Shown here one piece after another: positions 17,115-27,800 of a DNA stretch of 64,000 bases; positions within the stretch are counted from its first letter, which is position 1, and each line of letters opens with the position of its first letter. The DNA comes from Asaia krungthepensis NRIC 0535. GTDB lineage: Bacteria > Pseudomonadota > Alphaproteobacteria > Acetobacterales > Acetobacteraceae. A program made the position numbers and the translations under genes. The stretch covers positions 62,001 through 126,000 of the forward strand of contig NZ_BAPV01000061.1 in NCBI RefSeq assembly GCF_025995175.1, given 5' to 3'. The notes beneath the pieces are model-generated. The model saw nothing but the letters and a program-made list of their open reading frames with translations. It was not told the origin of the DNA and ran no database searches.

Positions 17115-18545
17115 TCAGCGCCCCGTCATGATCTGCTCGACAAGCTGCCGGACAGTCGGTGTGAAGCCCTCAGCATAGAACGGATCGGAACCGAAACGCC
17201 ATGCATTGGTCCCGCCGAACATCAGGTTATTATCGACCAGCGTATCAGCGGCCTCGATACCGAGACTGTCATCCGCATGGGCGATATCCTGCAGGCTCTT
17301 CTGGATGCAGAAGGAGCGCGGATCGGATTTCGCACCGTTAGTATAATTCGGCCCGCGCTGGCTCCAGTTGGAGAAGCGGCACTCCGACAGACAGCCCATA
17401 CAGGCCACCTGATCGGCCACGATGATGCGACTTTCCTCAGGCGTGACGAAGACGAGCGTGGAGTCCGGGGTGCGCATGGCTTCGGTGTAGCCCGCGGCCT
17501 CCCAGGCCAGAACATGCTCGCGATCGGTCGCTGTCATCCAGACCTCACGCTTGCGCGCGCCGATCCCATGGGCCGTATCATGCTCACCCACGGGCTCGCT
17601 GCTATAGGCCACCTGACGCTCCGAGCGACCGCGCAGGTTCAGCATGAAGCTGTTATTCACCGCCGATGAATAGAACCCGGTGGGTGAAAAGCGATTAAGA
17701 TACACATCCCCTTCATGCAGGCGGCGCAGACGGCGCTTCCACGCATCGGGAATAGGGCTCTCCTGAGTCAGGAGCGGACGTGTGCCGAACTGGAACACGA
17801 TCGGCCCGATCTCGGGGTTGTTGAACCAATGCGCCCATTCCTCGAGCCACCAGACGCCACCCGCCATGATGATGGGCACGCTCTCGAGACCGAACTGGTT
17901 CATCGCCTTGCGCAGAGCGGCAACACGCGGATAGGGATCTTCCGGCTTGAGCGGATTTTCCGTGTTCGAGAGGCCGTTATGGCCACCCGCGCGCCAGGGG
18001 TCCTCATAAACCACGGCACCGAGGAGCTCGGCTGTCTTGTGATAAGCCCGCTTCCACAGCGCATTGAAGGCGCGTGCGGAGGAGACAATTGGGTAGTAAT
18101 GGACGTTGTGGCGCGCCGCGATCTCCGACAGGCGATAGGGCATGCCTGCACCGCAGGTGAGACCATCGATCATGCCGGGGGCGCCTTCGAGGATACCCTC
18201 GATGACCTGCTCCGCACCGCCCATTTCCCAGAGCAGATTGGCATTGATCATGCCATTCTTGCCCGCGATCTCGCGGGCTATACGCACCTGGGTGATACCG
18301 CCATCGATGGCGTAGCGAATCAGCTCTTCATGCCGTTCGCGCCGCGTGCGGCCTGAATAGGTCTGCGGAATGCGGTTGCCATCTGCGTCATAACTGTCGG
18401 CGTTGACGGCAGAAACCGTCCCGACGCCACCGGCAGCGGCCCAATGGCCGGCGGAAATACCAGTCGATACCGAAACGCCCTTCCCGCCCTCAACGAGGGG
18501 AAGGACATCCCGGCCAGCCATACGGACGGTATCAATCGACATCAT
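17115..18545 (-). CDS. Nitronate monooxygenase-like flavoprotein with C-terminal cysteine cluster
   Basis: A 476-residue protein related to NAD(P)H-dependent flavin oxidoreductases of the nitronate monooxygenase/2-nitropropane dioxygenase group. FMN-barrel features include ISAGHWAAAGGVGTVSA near the N-terminus, GLTCGAGMPYRL, EDPWRAGGHNGLSN with the usual catalytic-loop His, and VPIIMAGGV. It is longer than typical family members. The C-terminal part has Cys382, Cys385, Cys389 and Cys413 (CMGCLSEC, then SFCIQKS), which suggests an Fe-S or zinc site. It lies behind pnp, whose hairpin terminator falls in the gap, and ahead of the FUSC gene. The substrate is unknown. Confidence 0.8.
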   Translation of the reverse strand: MMSIDTVRMAGRDVLPLVEGGKGVSVSTGISAGHWAAAGGVGTVSAVNADSYDADGNRIPQTYSGRTRRERHEELIRYAIDGGITQVRIAREIAGKNGMINANLLWEMGGAEQVIEGILEGAPGMIDGLTCGAGMPYRLSEIAARHNVHYYPIVSSARAFNALWKRAYHKTAELLGAVVYEDPWRAGGHNGLSNTENPLKPEDPYPRVAALRKAMNQFGLESVPIIMAGGVWWLEEWAHWFNNPEIGPIVFQFGTRPLLTQESPIPDAWKRRLRRLHEGDVYLNRFSPTGFYSSAVNNSFMLNLRGRSERQVAYSSEPVGEHDTAHGIGARKREVWMTATDREHVLAWEAAGYTEAMRTPDSTLVFVTPEESRIIVADQVACMGCLSECRFSNWSQRGPNYTNGAKSDPRSFCIQKSLQDIAHADDSLGIEAADTLVDNNLMFGGTNAWRFGSDPFYAEGFTPTVRQLVEQIMTGR

Positions 18546-18566
18546 AATCTATGTTGTACTCCGAAG

Positions 18567-18594
18567 GAGGAAGGGCCACGGGGGCCTTCCTCCT
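18567..18594 (-). terminator. Hairpin between pnp and the flavoprotein gene
   Basis: GGAGGAAGG (18567-18575) and CCTTCCTCC (18586-18594) form a 9-bp stem with a 10-base loop, just after the pnp stop on the minus strand. There is no U-tract, so it may act in 3'-end protection or processing rather than as a complete intrinsic terminator. Confidence 0.6.
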
Positions 18595-18605
18595 GAAACG
18601 GTAGA

Positions 18606-20759
18606 TCAGTCAGCGTCACGCTGCCTGGACGGACGGGCCGGCTTCGCACCGACGCTTTCCGAGATATCGGCGCCGCTCTGCTGGTCGACAACACGCATCG
18701 ACAGCTTGACCTTACCGCGATCGTCGAAGCCGACGACCTTCACCTTTACGGCATCACCCTGCTTGACGACGTCGGTGGTCTTGGCCACGCGCCCATCGGT
18801 CAGCTCGGAGATGTGCACCAGACCGTCACGCGGACCAAGGAAATTCACGAACGCGCCGAAATCGGCCGTCTTGACCACCTTGCCGTCATAGATGCGGCCA
18901 ATTTCCGGCTCCGCCACAATGCCTTCGATGCGCGCGATAGCCTTCTGGGCCTGCTCGTCATTCGAAGCAGCGATGGTGATCACGCCTTCATCATTGATAT
19001 CGACCTTGGCGCCGGAGAACTCGACGATCTCGCGGATGACCTTGCCGCCCGAACCGATCACGTCGCGGATCTTTTCCTTGGCGATGCTCATCGTGGTGAT
19101 CTTCGGCGCATTGCGCGACACACCTTCACGACCCTCATCGAGGGCCTTCGCCATCTCGCCGAGGATGTGGATACGGCCGTCACGGGCCTGCTCGAGCGCC
19201 ACCTTCATAATTTCCGGCGTGATCGAGGTGATCTTGATGTCCATCTGGAGCGCGGTGATGCCGGATTCCGTACCCGCTACCTTGAAGTCCATGTCCCCAA
19301 GGTGATCTTCGTCACCGAGAATGTCGGACAGCACGGCGTAGCCACGGTCTTCCTTGATCAGCCCCATGGCGATGCCGGCAACCGGGCGCGGCAACGGTAC
19401 ACCGGCATCCATCAGCGCGAGCGACGAACCGCAAACGGTTGCCATCGAAGACGACCCGTTGCTTTCGGTGATCTCAGACACGATACGCACGGTGTAGGGG
19501 AAGCGATCCTTGCCCGGCAGCAGCGGGTGGAGTGCACGCCATGCCAGCTTGCCATGACCGATCTCGCGACGACCCGGGCTGCCCATGCGACCACACTCAC
19601 CGACCGAGTAGGGCGGGAAGTTGTAATGCAGCATGAAGTTCGAGCGGTATTCGCCCTCGAGCGCGTCGATGATCTGCTCATCCTGCGTGGTGCCAAGCGT
19701 GGCCACGACCAGAGCCTGCGTCTCGCCACGGGTGAACAGCGCAGAACCATGGGCGCGCGGCAGGATGCCGACCTCGGACACAATCGGGCGTACCGTCTTG
19801 GTGTCACGGCCATCGATACGAATGCCGGTCTTCAGGATGGCGCCACGAACGACCTGGGCCTCGAGCTCCTTGAGCATCGGCTTCGCCATATCGACGTCCA
19901 GGCCTTCCTCGACCAGACCTTCGATGATGCGCGCCTTGGCGGTTGCGATCTTCTCGTAACGAGCCTGCTTGGCCTTTTCCTTATAGGCGTCGGCCATCAG
20001 CTTGGTGCCGATCTTCTCTACGCGCTTGCGCAGGGCGATCTGCTCCTTGGTGGGGCCTTCGAGGTCCCAGGGCTGCTTGGCTGCGTGCTCGGCCAGATCG
20101 ATGATCGCGTCGATCACGGGCTGGAAAGCAGCATGACCGGCGGTCACGGCTTCGAGCATGATCTCTTCCGAAAGCTCGGAGGCTTCGGATTCAACCATCA
20201 GCACGCCTTCGCTTGTCCCTGCAACGACGAGATCGAGCGCGCTCTCTTTCATCTCGGCAATGGTCGGGTTGATGACGAGCTGGTCATTGATGCGCGCAAC
20301 GCGCGCCACGCCCACAGGGCCGTAGAACGGGATACCAGACAGGGTGAGCGCAGCCGAACAACCGATCAGAGCGACCAGAGCCGGGTCATTTTCCATGTCA
20401 TGGCTGAGAACGGTCGCCGTGACCTGCACTTCATTGCGGAAATTTTCCGGGAAGAGCGGGCGGATGGGACGGTCGATCAGACGCGAGATCAGCGTCTCGC
20501 TTTCGGAAGGACGGCCCTCACGCTTGAAGAAACCACCGGGAATACGGCCAGCTGCATAGGCCTTTTCCTGATAGTTGACGGTCATGGGGAAGAAGTCTTG
20601 TCCCGGCTTGACCGACTTGGCGCCCACGGCCGTGCAAAGCACGACAGTATCGCCGTAAGTCGCGACGACCGCACCATCGGCCTGGCGGGCGATCTTGCCG
20701 GTTTCGAGAATGAGCGGGCGTCCGGCCCAGTCGATTTCCTTGCGGAAGTAATTGAACAT
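18606..20759 (-). CDS. pnp: Polyribonucleotide nucleotidyltransferase
   Basis: A 717-residue PNPase, the phosphorolytic 3'-5' exoribonuclease of the RNA degradosome. Two RNase PH domains flank a helical domain, then a KH domain ([14 protein letters not shown]) and an S1 domain ([19 protein letters not shown]). The core [15 protein letters not shown] and [17 protein letters not shown] segments are intact. I chose the ATG at 20759 ([11 protein letters not shown]), preceded by AGGA; the frame stays open 70 codons further, but that part overlaps the hairpin region and is not protein-like. An adjacent ATG at 20762 is possible. It lies downstream of rpsO, as in most proteobacteria. Confidence 0.97.
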   Translation of the reverse strand: MFNYFRKEIDWAGRPLILETGKIARQADGAVVATYGDTVVLCTAVGAKSVKPGQDFFPMTVNYQEKAYAAGRIPGGFFKREGRPSESETLISRLIDRPIRPLFPENFRNEVQVTATVLSHDMENDPALVALIGCSAALTLSGIPFYGPVGVARVARINDQLVINPTIAEMKESALDLVVAGTSEGVLMVESEASELSEEIMLEAVTAGHAAFQPVIDAIIDLAEHAAKQPWDLEGPTKEQIALRKRVEKIGTKLMADAYKEKAKQARYEKIATAKARIIEGLVEEGLDVDMAKPMLKELEAQVVRGAILKTGIRIDGRDTKTVRPIVSEVGILPRAHGSALFTRGETQALVVATLGTTQDEQIIDALEGEYRSNFMLHYNFPPYSVGECGRMGSPGRREIGHGKLAWRALHPLLPGKDRFPYTVRIVSEITESNGSSSMATVCGSSLALMDAGVPLPRPVAGIAMGLIKEDRGYAVLSDILGDEDHLGDMDFKVAGTESGITALQMDIKITSITPEIMKVALEQARDGRIHILGEMAKALDEGREGVSRNAPKITTMSIAKEKIRDVIGSGGKVIREIVEFSGAKVDINDEGVITIAASNDEQAQKAIARIEGIVAEPEIGRIYDGKVVKTADFGAFVNFLGPRDGLVHISELTDGRVAKTTDVVKQGDAVKVKVVGFDDRGKVKLSMRVVDQQSGADISESVGAKPARPSRQRDAD

Positions 20760-20950
20760 CATTCTGTCCTGAATAGGGGGCTTTGGCACGAGGTGCGATG
20801 ATCCGGAGGGAACGGGCCCTGACTGGCTGGCAGCGTTTCGGACGGCATGGCAAGGATGGCCGGGATCGGACCGGCTTGTCACCATGTGGCCTGAAACGCC
20901 GAAGGCCGGTTCTGTCTCCAGCTTCAGCGTCCAGTGACGCAGCCTGTAGT

Positions 20951-20999
20951 CCCGTCGCCAGAATGGCAACGGGAGGCGGCGGAGGCTTGACCCTCCGCC
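20951..20999 (-). terminator. Tandem hairpins between rpsO and pnp
   Basis: There are two stem-loops. The first pairs CCCGT (20951-20955) with ACGGG (20969-20973), with an inner GCCA/TGGC stem. The second pairs GGCGGAGG (20978-20985) with CCTCCGCC (20992-20999) around a 6-base loop. They lie just after the rpsO stop on the minus strand. In E. coli the equivalent region holds a terminator and an RNase III site controlling pnp. A similar role is inferred here; no U-tract is present. Confidence 0.65.
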
Positions 21000-21008
21000 C
21001 GAACGTGA

Positions 21009-21278
21009 TTAGCGGCGCAGGCCGAGACGCTCGATAAGGGTCTGGTAGCGGCCCTGATCCTTGCGCTTGAGGTAGTCAAGCAGGCCACGACGCTGGCCAA
21101 CGAGCATCAGAAGACCACGGCGGGAGTGGAAGTCCTTCTTATGCGTCTGCAGATGGCCCGTCAGATTGACGATGCGCTCGCTCAGCAGAGCAACCTGGAC
21201 TTCCGGCGACCCGGTGTCGGTCGGATTGGTCTTGTATTCTTCGATCAGCGCCGTGCGGCGTTCAGCTGTAATCGACAT
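21009..21278 (-). CDS. rpsO: 30S ribosomal protein S15
   Basis: An 89-residue S15, exactly the family length. Visible features are [20 protein letters not shown], the [22 protein letters not shown]-binding region and a C-terminal [12 protein letters not shown]. It binds the three-way junction of 16S rRNA helices 20-22 early in 30S assembly. Its start lies inside the last codons of truB (17-base overlap), and a pair of hairpins separates it from pnp. Confidence 0.98.
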   Translation of the reverse strand: MSITAERRTALIEEYKTNPTDTGSPEVQVALLSERIVNLTGHLQTHKKDFHSRRGLLMLVGQRRGLLDYLKRKDQGRYQTLIERLGLRR

Positions 21279-22215
21279 CTCTGTCTCCGTATTTAAACGA
21301 CTCGAATATCCGTATCGGCTTCAACCGTCCCTCAAGGACGCGGCACAAACCGACAAGACACCCCCCCTCCTGGGCTTGCAGGACGTCACCATCCTGCGCT
21401 GTCAGCATCAGATCCGCACGATCGGACAAAGCGAGGCTCTGTCCATAGCGCAAGGCCTGTGCTTCCGCGTCGGTCACGGCCAGAGCCGGGATGTCGGCCA
21501 GCGCGGTCGAGACCGGGCGCAGAAGCGCTGAAAGTGCATCGGCCTTGTCGTCATTTTGAACCAGCTTGTCCAGTGTTATCGCATGGGTCTCATCAAACGG
21601 ACCGCATTTGGTCCGACGCAGAACGGCGATATGGCCGACAGTGCCACAGGCCAGTGCAATGTCGCGGGCCAGACTGCGCATATAGACCCCCTTGCCCGAC
21701 TGAACCTCGAAAACAGCGTGATCGCGATCGGGTCGATCGACCAGGGTGATGAAATCCACGCGCGCCGGGCGCGGGGGCAGTTCGGGCGGTCGCCCCGCCC
21801 GCGCAAGGTCGTAGCTGCGCGCGCCATCGACTTTCAGCGCCGAGTAAACGGGGGGCACCTGCATGATGTCGCCGGTGAGCGCGGGCAAGGCTGCGCGCAA
21901 TTCCTCATCGCTCGGGCGGTGGTCGCTTGTCAGCACCACCTCTCCTTCACGGTCATCCGTCGTTCGGGATTCACCGAGGAACAGCGTGAAGCGATAACGC
22001 TTCGTCGCATCCATGATATAAGGAATTGTCTTCGTGGCCTGACCGAAGGCGACCGGGAGAATCCCTGTCGCCAGAGGGTCCAACGTACCGCCATGTCCGG
22101 CCTTCCTGGCATCGAACAGGCGACGCGCCTTGTTCACCACATCGGTCGAGCCGATATGCAGGTCCTTGTCGACGACCAGCCAGCCGTCGATCTCCTGCCC
22201 TTTCTTGCGTCCCAT
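21262..22215 (-). CDS. truB: tRNA pseudouridine(55) synthase TruB
   Basis: A 317-residue enzyme making pseudouridine 55 in the T-loop of tRNAs. The catalytic motif [13 protein letters not shown] contains Asp46; also visible are [19 protein letters not shown] at the N-terminus and a C-terminal PUA-like extension. Length is typical. The stop lies inside the rpsO coding start, and rbfA is 15 bases upstream, so it belongs to the infB superoperon. Confidence 0.96.
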   Translation of the reverse strand: MGRKKGQEIDGWLVVDKDLHIGSTDVVNKARRLFDARKAGHGGTLDPLATGILPVAFGQATKTIPYIMDATKRYRFTLFLGESRTTDDREGEVVLTSDHRPSDEELRAALPALTGDIMQVPPVYSALKVDGARSYDLARAGRPPELPPRPARVDFITLVDRPDRDHAVFEVQSGKGVYMRSLARDIALACGTVGHIAVLRRTKCGPFDETHAITLDKLVQNDDKADALSALLRPVSTALADIPALAVTDAEAQALRYGQSLALSDRADLMLTAQDGDVLQAQEGGCLVGLCRVLEGRLKPIRIFESFKYGDRDVDYS

Positions 22216-22230
22216 GACGGGTCGCTCCGC

Positions 22231-22656
22231 TCAGTCTTCGGAATCGAGATCGCGACGAACTTCCGGCGTGCGCATCAGCGCATCCATGTCCATCGCATGT
22301 TCGAGCGCGGTATCGGGCTGGAAATGAATTTCCGGCACGATGCGCGAACGCAGGGTCTTGGAAAGACCTGTACGCAGGAACGGCGCAACACGCTTGAGCG
22401 CGGGCAGAACCTCCTCGATATCGCTGCGCCCCAGACGGCTGACGAAAGCTGTCGCGTGGCGGAAATCGGGGGAGATACGCACTTCAGTGACCGTCACATG
22501 CACACCGGCGAGCTCGGGGTCACGGAACTCGGTGCGGGTGAAGAGATCCGAGAGGACGCGGCGGACCTCTTCAGACATTCTCAACTGACGCTGTGACGGG
22601 CCACCCGCGTCACCGGGCCCTGAAAAGCCCGGCACCTTGGAACGCGAACCCCTCAT
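22231..22656 (-). CDS. rbfA: Ribosome-binding factor A
   Basis: A 141-residue RbfA, a KH-type 30S maturation factor. Characteristic parts are [20 protein letters not shown], the long strand [16 protein letters not shown], and [21 protein letters not shown]. The ATG at 22656 overlaps the infB stop (ATGA), which decides the start; upstream in-frame ATGs lie inside infB. It follows infB as in most bacteria. Confidence 0.95.
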   Translation of the reverse strand: MRGSRSKVPGFSGPGDAGGPSQRQLRMSEEVRRVLSDLFTRTEFRDPELAGVHVTVTEVRISPDFRHATAFVSRLGRSDIEEVLPALKRVAPFLRTGLSKTLRSRIVPEIHFQPDTALEHAMDMDALMRTPEVRRDLDSED

Positions 22657-25466
22657 GCAGGGATGACTTCCATCTCGAAGCACTCGACCATGTCGCCTTC
22701 GCGCAGGTCGTTGTAGCCGGCGAAGGAGAGACCGCACTCATAGTTGCGTGCAACTTCCTTGACGTCGTCCTTGAAGCGCTTGAGCTGGCTCAGATCGCCT
22801 TCATGGATCACCACGTTGTCACGCAGCAGACGCACGCCACAGCCACGCTTGACCACACCCTCGGTGACATAGCAACCCGCGACCTTGCCAACCTTCGTGA
22901 TGTTGAAGACCTGACGGATCTCGGCGTAACCGAGGAACTTCTCGCGATGCTTCGGCGCGACCTTGCCCTTGACCAGCTGCTCCACGTCGTCGGTCACCTG
23001 ATAGATGATCGAGTAGTAGCGGATATCCACATCCTCACGCTGGGCCATTTCACGGGCTTGCGTGGTAGCGCGGACATTGAAGGCCACGATGATGGCGTTC
23101 GATGCCTTGGCCAGCTGAATGTCGCTCTCGGTGATCTGGCCGACCGAGGCGTTCAGCACGCGAATGCGAACCTCTTCATGCTCGAGCTTGAGCACCGATG
23201 CCTCGATGGCTTCAGCAGAGCCCTGCACATCGGCCTTGATGAGAAGCGCGACTTCCTTCTGCTCGCCCGCCTGGATACGGGCCAGCATCTGGTCGAGCGT
23301 GCCACGCGCTGCGGCACGGCCTGCTGCCATCTTGTCCTTCTGCTTGCGCTGACGGAACTCGCAGATCTCGCGGGCACGGTTCTCGTTCTCGACGACCACA
23401 AAAGGCTCGCCGGCACCGGGAACACCCGTAATACCCAGAAGCTCGACCGGCATGGACGGACCGGCGTCCTTGAGCTGGCGTCCCTTGTCATCCAGCATGG
23501 CGCGGACACGGCCCCATTCGGCGCCCGCCACGACGATGTCGGAGCGGTTGAGCGTGCCCTTCTGGACCAGCACCGTCGCCACCGGACCGCGACCGCGATC
23601 CAGACGGCTCTCGATAACCGAGCCCTCGGCAACACGGTTCGGGTTAGCCTTGAGATCGAGGACTTCCGCCTGGAGCAGAATAGCCTCTTCCAGCTTGTCC
23701 AGACCGGTGCGCTTGAGGGCCGAAACCTCGACATCCTGCACGTCGCCACCAAGGGCTTCGACCACAATCTCGTGGCTCAGCAGAGCCTGACGCACACGGT
23801 CGGGGTTGGCGCCCGGCTTGTCCATCTTGTTGATCGCCACGATGATCGGGGCATCGGCAGCTTTGGCATGCTTGATGGCCTCGATCGTCTGCGGCATCAC
23901 GCCGTCATCGGCAGCCACCACGAGCACGACCACGTCGGTGACCGAAGCACCACGAGCGCGCATCGACGTGAAGGCTTCGTGACCCGGCGTGTCGACGAAG
24001 GTGATCTTCGCACCGCTGGGCACGGTCACCTGATAGGCACCGATATGCTGGGTGATGCCGCCGGCTTCGCCCGCGGCCACATCCGTGGTGCGCAGCGCGT
24101 CAAGCAGCGAGGTCTTGCCGTGGTCGACATGACCCATGACGGTCACGACCGGAGCGCGTGTCACGAGATCTTCCTCGCGATCTTCCACACCCTCGATACC
24201 CAGCTCAACGTCGCTTTCGGCAACGCGGCGGACACGATGGCCGAATTCGCTGATGACCAGCTCGGCCGTGTCGGCATCGATAAGCTGTGTGGCAGTAGCC
24301 ATCACACCCATCTTCATGAGGGCCTTGACCACTTCAGCCTGACGCAGCGCCATACGGTTGGCAAGTTCAGCGACCGTGATGGATTCCGGCAGGATCACGT
24401 CACGCACCACGCGAACCTGATCGGCGCGCAGGCGCTCGAGCTCAGCCTGGCGGCGCTCACGATCGCGCTGACGGCGAACCGAGGCGAGCGAACGCGTCTT
24501 GTCGTCATCCCCCTCGATTGCGGCGCGCACGTCGATGCGGCCGGAACGACGGGAGTCACCGGTCTTCTTCGGGGCAGCAGGTGCACCACGACGCGGCGGT
24601 GCGGCCGGAGCACGGCGCGGACCTGCGCGACGGTCATCCTCGGTCTCGGTTCCCGTTCCGGCACCACCACGACGCAGATGCAGCGTCTCGTTGCGCGGTG
24701 CGGCAGCACCAGCGCCGGCAGCAGCGGGCGCAGGCTTTGGCGTGACAGGGCGAGGCGCCATGACGGCACGCTCGGCGAGCGGACGCAGACGTTCCATTGG
24801 AGCGGCGAGCTGAACACCGCCGGTACGACGCGCGGCATCGCTTGCCTCAAGCGGTGCACGACGTGCAGCCTCTTCACGCTCGCGCTCGGCAGCACGGGCC
24901 TTGCGCTGTTCTTCCAGCGCTTCCTGCTTTGCCTGGTCCTCGGCGGCGGCAGCCATCTGCTTTTCGTGCTCTTCCGCTTCGCGGATTGCCTCGACCTCAC
25001 GGGCCGCAGCCTCAGCACGGGCCTCCTCTTCACGCTTGGCTTCTTCAGCGGCGGAGAGAATGCGAATTTTTTCTTCTTCGAGGCGCGCGGCCTCGCGGGC
25101 TGCTTCCTTGCGCTGCTCTTCAAGCACACGCTGGCGGATCGCGAGTTCGGCCGGGGTCAGGGCGCGACCTGCACCTGCGCGACCGCCACGGCCGCCCGCT
25201 GCACCGCGGCCGTCCTTACGCTCAGTCGTCTCGCGCTTCTTGCGCACTTCCACCTGGACCACTTTCGAGCGGCCATGGCTGAAGCTCTGACGCACAGAGC
25301 CTGCGTCTACTGTCCGCCCGAGTTCCATGCGCCCGCCCGGACGCAGGGACAGACGTCCCTTACCCTGGTCACCCTGAGCCTGGGCGCCCTGATCCTGGAC
25401 ATTCTGGCCATCTGTCTGACCGCCCTGAGCCTGAGTGCCCTGGTTCCGTTCGTTGCCTTCGCTCAT
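22653..25466 (-). CDS. infB: Translation initiation factor IF-2
   Basis: A 937-residue IF-2. The N-terminus (1-35) is Gln/Gly-rich. A long charged Ala/Glu/Arg segment at about 105-205 is a predicted coiled coil, followed by a Pro/Ala/Arg-rich linker to about 310. The N2 domain is at about 355-405 and the GTPase domain starts near 440 with GHVDHGKT (445-452), then DTPGHEAFT and NKMDKP. Domains II-IV complete the C-terminus. It places initiator tRNA on the 30S subunit. Its start overlaps the ylxR stop and its stop overlaps the rbfA start, both by ATGA. Confidence 0.98.
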   Translation of the reverse strand: MSEGNERNQGTQAQGGQTDGQNVQDQGAQAQGDQGKGRLSLRPGGRMELGRTVDAGSVRQSFSHGRSKVVQVEVRKKRETTERKDGRGAAGGRGGRAGAGRALTPAELAIRQRVLEEQRKEAAREAARLEEEKIRILSAAEEAKREEEARAEAAAREVEAIREAEEHEKQMAAAAEDQAKQEALEEQRKARAAEREREEAARRAPLEASDAARRTGGVQLAAPMERLRPLAERAVMAPRPVTPKPAPAAAGAGAAAPRNETLHLRRGGAGTGTETEDDRRAGPRRAPAAPPRRGAPAAPKKTGDSRRSGRIDVRAAIEGDDDKTRSLASVRRQRDRERRQAELERLRADQVRVVRDVILPESITVAELANRMALRQAEVVKALMKMGVMATATQLIDADTAELVISEFGHRVRRVAESDVELGIEGVEDREEDLVTRAPVVTVMGHVDHGKTSLLDALRTTDVAAGEAGGITQHIGAYQVTVPSGAKITFVDTPGHEAFTSMRARGASVTDVVVLVVAADDGVMPQTIEAIKHAKAADAPIIVAINKMDKPGANPDRVRQALLSHEIVVEALGGDVQDVEVSALKRTGLDKLEEAILLQAEVLDLKANPNRVAEGSVIESRLDRGRGPVATVLVQKGTLNRSDIVVAGAEWGRVRAMLDDKGRQLKDAGPSMPVELLGITGVPGAGEPFVVVENENRAREICEFRQRKQKDKMAAGRAAARGTLDQMLARIQAGEQKEVALLIKADVQGSAEAIEASVLKLEHEEVRIRVLNASVGQITESDIQLAKASNAIIVAFNVRATTQAREMAQREDVDIRYYSIIYQVTDDVEQLVKGKVAPKHREKFLGYAEIRQVFNITKVGKVAGCYVTEGVVKRGCGVRLLRDNVVIHEGDLSQLKRFKDDVKEVARNYECGLSFAGYNDLREGDMVECFEMEVIPA

Positions 25467-26182
25467 ATACCTGCCTGTTCCCGTCCGAGCCGCCCCTTGT
25501 GCGGCTCAGGAACCAACCCATCGGTCAGCCCCAAAAATCGTTCATGCTCAGCCATCAGACGCTGCGCCAGCGCCCCGGGCGCTATCACAACATAGACCGC
25601 ATGTTCCCGCCCGAATGCCGTCGCGAGCATCTGGGCCGGTAACGTCAGTACCGGAAGCTTGTTGTTTCCCGATATCAGACGCCGCAACTCATCCGGGCTT
25701 CCGCCCGATCCCTGGATCACCAGCCCCGCCTTGTGGGCGGCAATCCATTCGCGACACTTAACAAACCCACAGAGAGCCTGACCGGCCCGGCGCGCGAGCC
25801 CCAGGCCCTGCACCAGCCGCGCTTCTATTCCTGAAACCAGTACCTGCGCAATATCCTCAGGCACCTTTACCGGATGACGCGCTGCTCTGGAAAACAGATG
25901 ACGCGTCCGCGCGGTTTCTAGCACATCCCGGTTGGCGCTCAACCAGATTCCCCGCCCTGGCAGTTTTGCTGCCAGATCAGGAACGACCGTGCCATCAGGG
26001 GCAATGACAAAACGCAGCATACCATCAGGGTTCCCGCTCTTGCGGGTCACGATGCAGCGTCGCTGCGGCCCCTTCTCATCATCGAGTTCGATCAGATCAA
26101 GCTCGGTTTCGGAGTCGGGACTCGGTGCGTGTGTTTCGTGGAACTCAGACGTCGGAAGCCTCCCCTTCCTCGGGGGCTTCAT
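25463..26182 (-). CDS. YlxR (DUF448)-L7Ae-like RNA-binding protein
   Basis: A protein of about 239 residues. Its central part is a YlxR/DUF448 domain (QRRCIVTRKSGNPDGMLRFV, GRGIWLSANRDVLETAR). The C-terminal half is an L7Ae-like domain (LGLARRAGQALCGFVKCREW, GLVIQGSGG, NNKLPVLTLPA). Such fusions sit between nusA and infB in alphaproteobacteria and probably bind structured RNA. I chose the ATG at 26182, which overlaps the nusA 3' end by 38 bases; starts up to 26248 are also open. The stop overlaps the infB start (ATGA). The acidic N-terminal extension before the YlxR domain is probably flexible. Confidence 0.85.
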   Translation of the reverse strand: MKPPRKGRLPTSEFHETHAPSPDSETELDLIELDDEKGPQRRCIVTRKSGNPDGMLRFVIAPDGTVVPDLAAKLPGRGIWLSANRDVLETARTRHLFSRAARHPVKVPEDIAQVLVSGIEARLVQGLGLARRAGQALCGFVKCREWIAAHKAGLVIQGSGGSPDELRRLISGNNKLPVLTLPAQMLATAFGREHAVYVVIAPGALAQRLMAEHERFLGLTDGLVPEPHKGRLGREQAGI

Positions 26183-27689
26183 CACTCTGCTCACCATCGA
26201 ACCAGTGGGCACGTGCTGCCATGATGATCTCATTGGCAGCGTCTTCATCTATATTGTCACTGCCCAGCATTTCGACAAGCTCATCGCCTGCCAGATCGGC
26301 CAGATCGTCGAGGGTTTTCACACCCTTCTCGCCAAGTGTGACCAGCATGGCATTGGTGAAGACGCCCAGCTCGGCAATCGAATCCTCGACTCCAAGACCA
26401 CGGCGCTTGTCATCCAGCTCCTGCTCTTTGGCCACGAGGAATTCCTCAGCGCGGCGCATCAGCTCTTCTGCCACGCTCTCGTCGAAACCTTCGATTGCAT
26501 GAAGCTCATCGGGATCGGCATAGGCCAGTTCCTCGATGGTGTGGAAGCCCTCTGTGACAAGCAGACCCGCGATCACGTCATCGACATCAAGCGCATCGAC
26601 GAAGAGCTGGGTGCGCTTGCGGAACTCTTCCTGACGACGCTCCGATTCTTCGGCCTCGGTCAGGATATCGATGTCCCAGCGCGTGAGCTGGCTCGCCAGA
26701 CGCACGTTCTGGCCGCGACGACCGATTGCCAGGGAGAGCTGTTCGTTCGGAACAACCACTTCCACGCGGCCAGCCTCCTCGTCCATCACCACCTTGGTCA
26801 CTTCCGCAGGGGCCAGAGCGTTCACCACGAAGGTAGCAGCCTGCGGGCTCCAGGGAATGATGTCGATCTTCTCGCCCTGCAGCTCGGCCACAACCGCCTG
26901 CACACGGGAGCCGCGCATACCGACGCAGGCACCCACCGGATCGATAGAGGCGTCCTTGGACACAACGGCCATCTTGGCGCGCGATCCCGGATCACGGGCA
27001 ACAGCCTTGATCTCGATGATGCCGTCATAGATTTCCGGCACCTCCTGTGCGAACAACTTGGCCAGGAAGGCGGGATGGGTACGGCTCAGGAAAATCTGTG
27101 GGCCACGCGTCTCGTCACGCACGTCATAGATATAGGCGCGCACACGATCGGAATTGCGGAAGGACTCGCGCGGGATCAGCTCGTCACGACGCAGCAGCGC
27201 CTCGGTATGGCCGATCTCGACCATGAGGTTGCCGTATTCCGTGCGCTTGACCGTGCCATTGACGATCTCGCCCACGCGATCCTTAAACTCGTTATATTGC
27301 TTCTTGCGCTCGTATTCACGAACACGCTGCACAATGACCTGCTTGGCGGTCTGGGCTGCGATACGCCCGAAATCGATGGGCGGCAGAGGATCGACCAGAT
27401 GCTCGCCGAGCTTGATTTCGGGCTGAAATTTCACAGCAATGGCGAGCGGGATCTGGGTATCCTCATTCTCAACCGTCTCGACCACTTCGGTCCAGCGCGA
27501 GAGACGCACCTCGCCGGAACGACGATCGATCGTCGCACGGATGTCCTTCTCATGGCCATATTTGGCGCGCCCGGCCTTCTGGATGGCCTGCTCCATCGCC
27601 TCCAGCACTTCTTCACGATCGATGTTTTTTTCACGCGAAACAGCGTCAGCTACCAGAAGCAGCTCAGGACGGGTAACGGAGGTGTCCAT
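26145..27689 (-). CDS. nusA: Transcription termination/antitermination factor NusA
   Basis: A 514-residue NusA. An N-terminal RNA polymerase-binding domain is followed by S1 (DRVGEIVNGTVKRTEYGN), KH1/KH2 (VGACVGMRGSRVQAVVAEL and SLAIGRRGQNVRLASQL) and two C-terminal helix-hairpin-helix repeats (TEGFHTIEELAYADPDEL; EKGVKTLDDLADLAGDEL). The tail is acidic. It modulates pausing, termination and antitermination. It is the second gene of the rimP operon, 111 bases after rimP. The terminator in the rimP leader could be a site of NusA autoregulation. Confidence 0.97.
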   Translation of the reverse strand: MDTSVTRPELLLVADAVSREKNIDREEVLEAMEQAIQKAGRAKYGHEKDIRATIDRRSGEVRLSRWTEVVETVENEDTQIPLAIAVKFQPEIKLGEHLVDPLPPIDFGRIAAQTAKQVIVQRVREYERKKQYNEFKDRVGEIVNGTVKRTEYGNLMVEIGHTEALLRRDELIPRESFRNSDRVRAYIYDVRDETRGPQIFLSRTHPAFLAKLFAQEVPEIYDGIIEIKAVARDPGSRAKMAVVSKDASIDPVGACVGMRGSRVQAVVAELQGEKIDIIPWSPQAATFVVNALAPAEVTKVVMDEEAGRVEVVVPNEQLSLAIGRRGQNVRLASQLTRWDIDILTEAEESERRQEEFRKRTQLFVDALDVDDVIAGLLVTEGFHTIEELAYADPDELHAIEGFDESVAEELMRRAEEFLVAKEQELDDKRRGLGVEDSIAELGVFTNAMLVTLGEKGVKTLDDLADLAGDELVEMLGSDNIDEDAANEIIMAARAHWFDGEQSDEAPEEGEASDV

Positions 27690-27800
27690 CAGACGAAATC
27701 CTCAAATACGGAGCGCGATGCCGCGCAGACCAGCAGAAACGGAATAAGCGGTAAACTCGTTATGTTCAGTCACGGGTGTACCGGAATGCGGCACACCAGA

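Noticed and set aside
18813-20801. 662-codon plus-strand open frame opposite pnp
   Set aside because: Antisense shadow of PNPase, with no ribosome binding site or domain.
22593-25595. 1000-codon plus-strand open frame opposite infB
   Set aside because: It is antisense to a clear IF-2 gene. The translation is an Asp/His/Leu-rich shadow with no domain, caused by high-GC codon bias.
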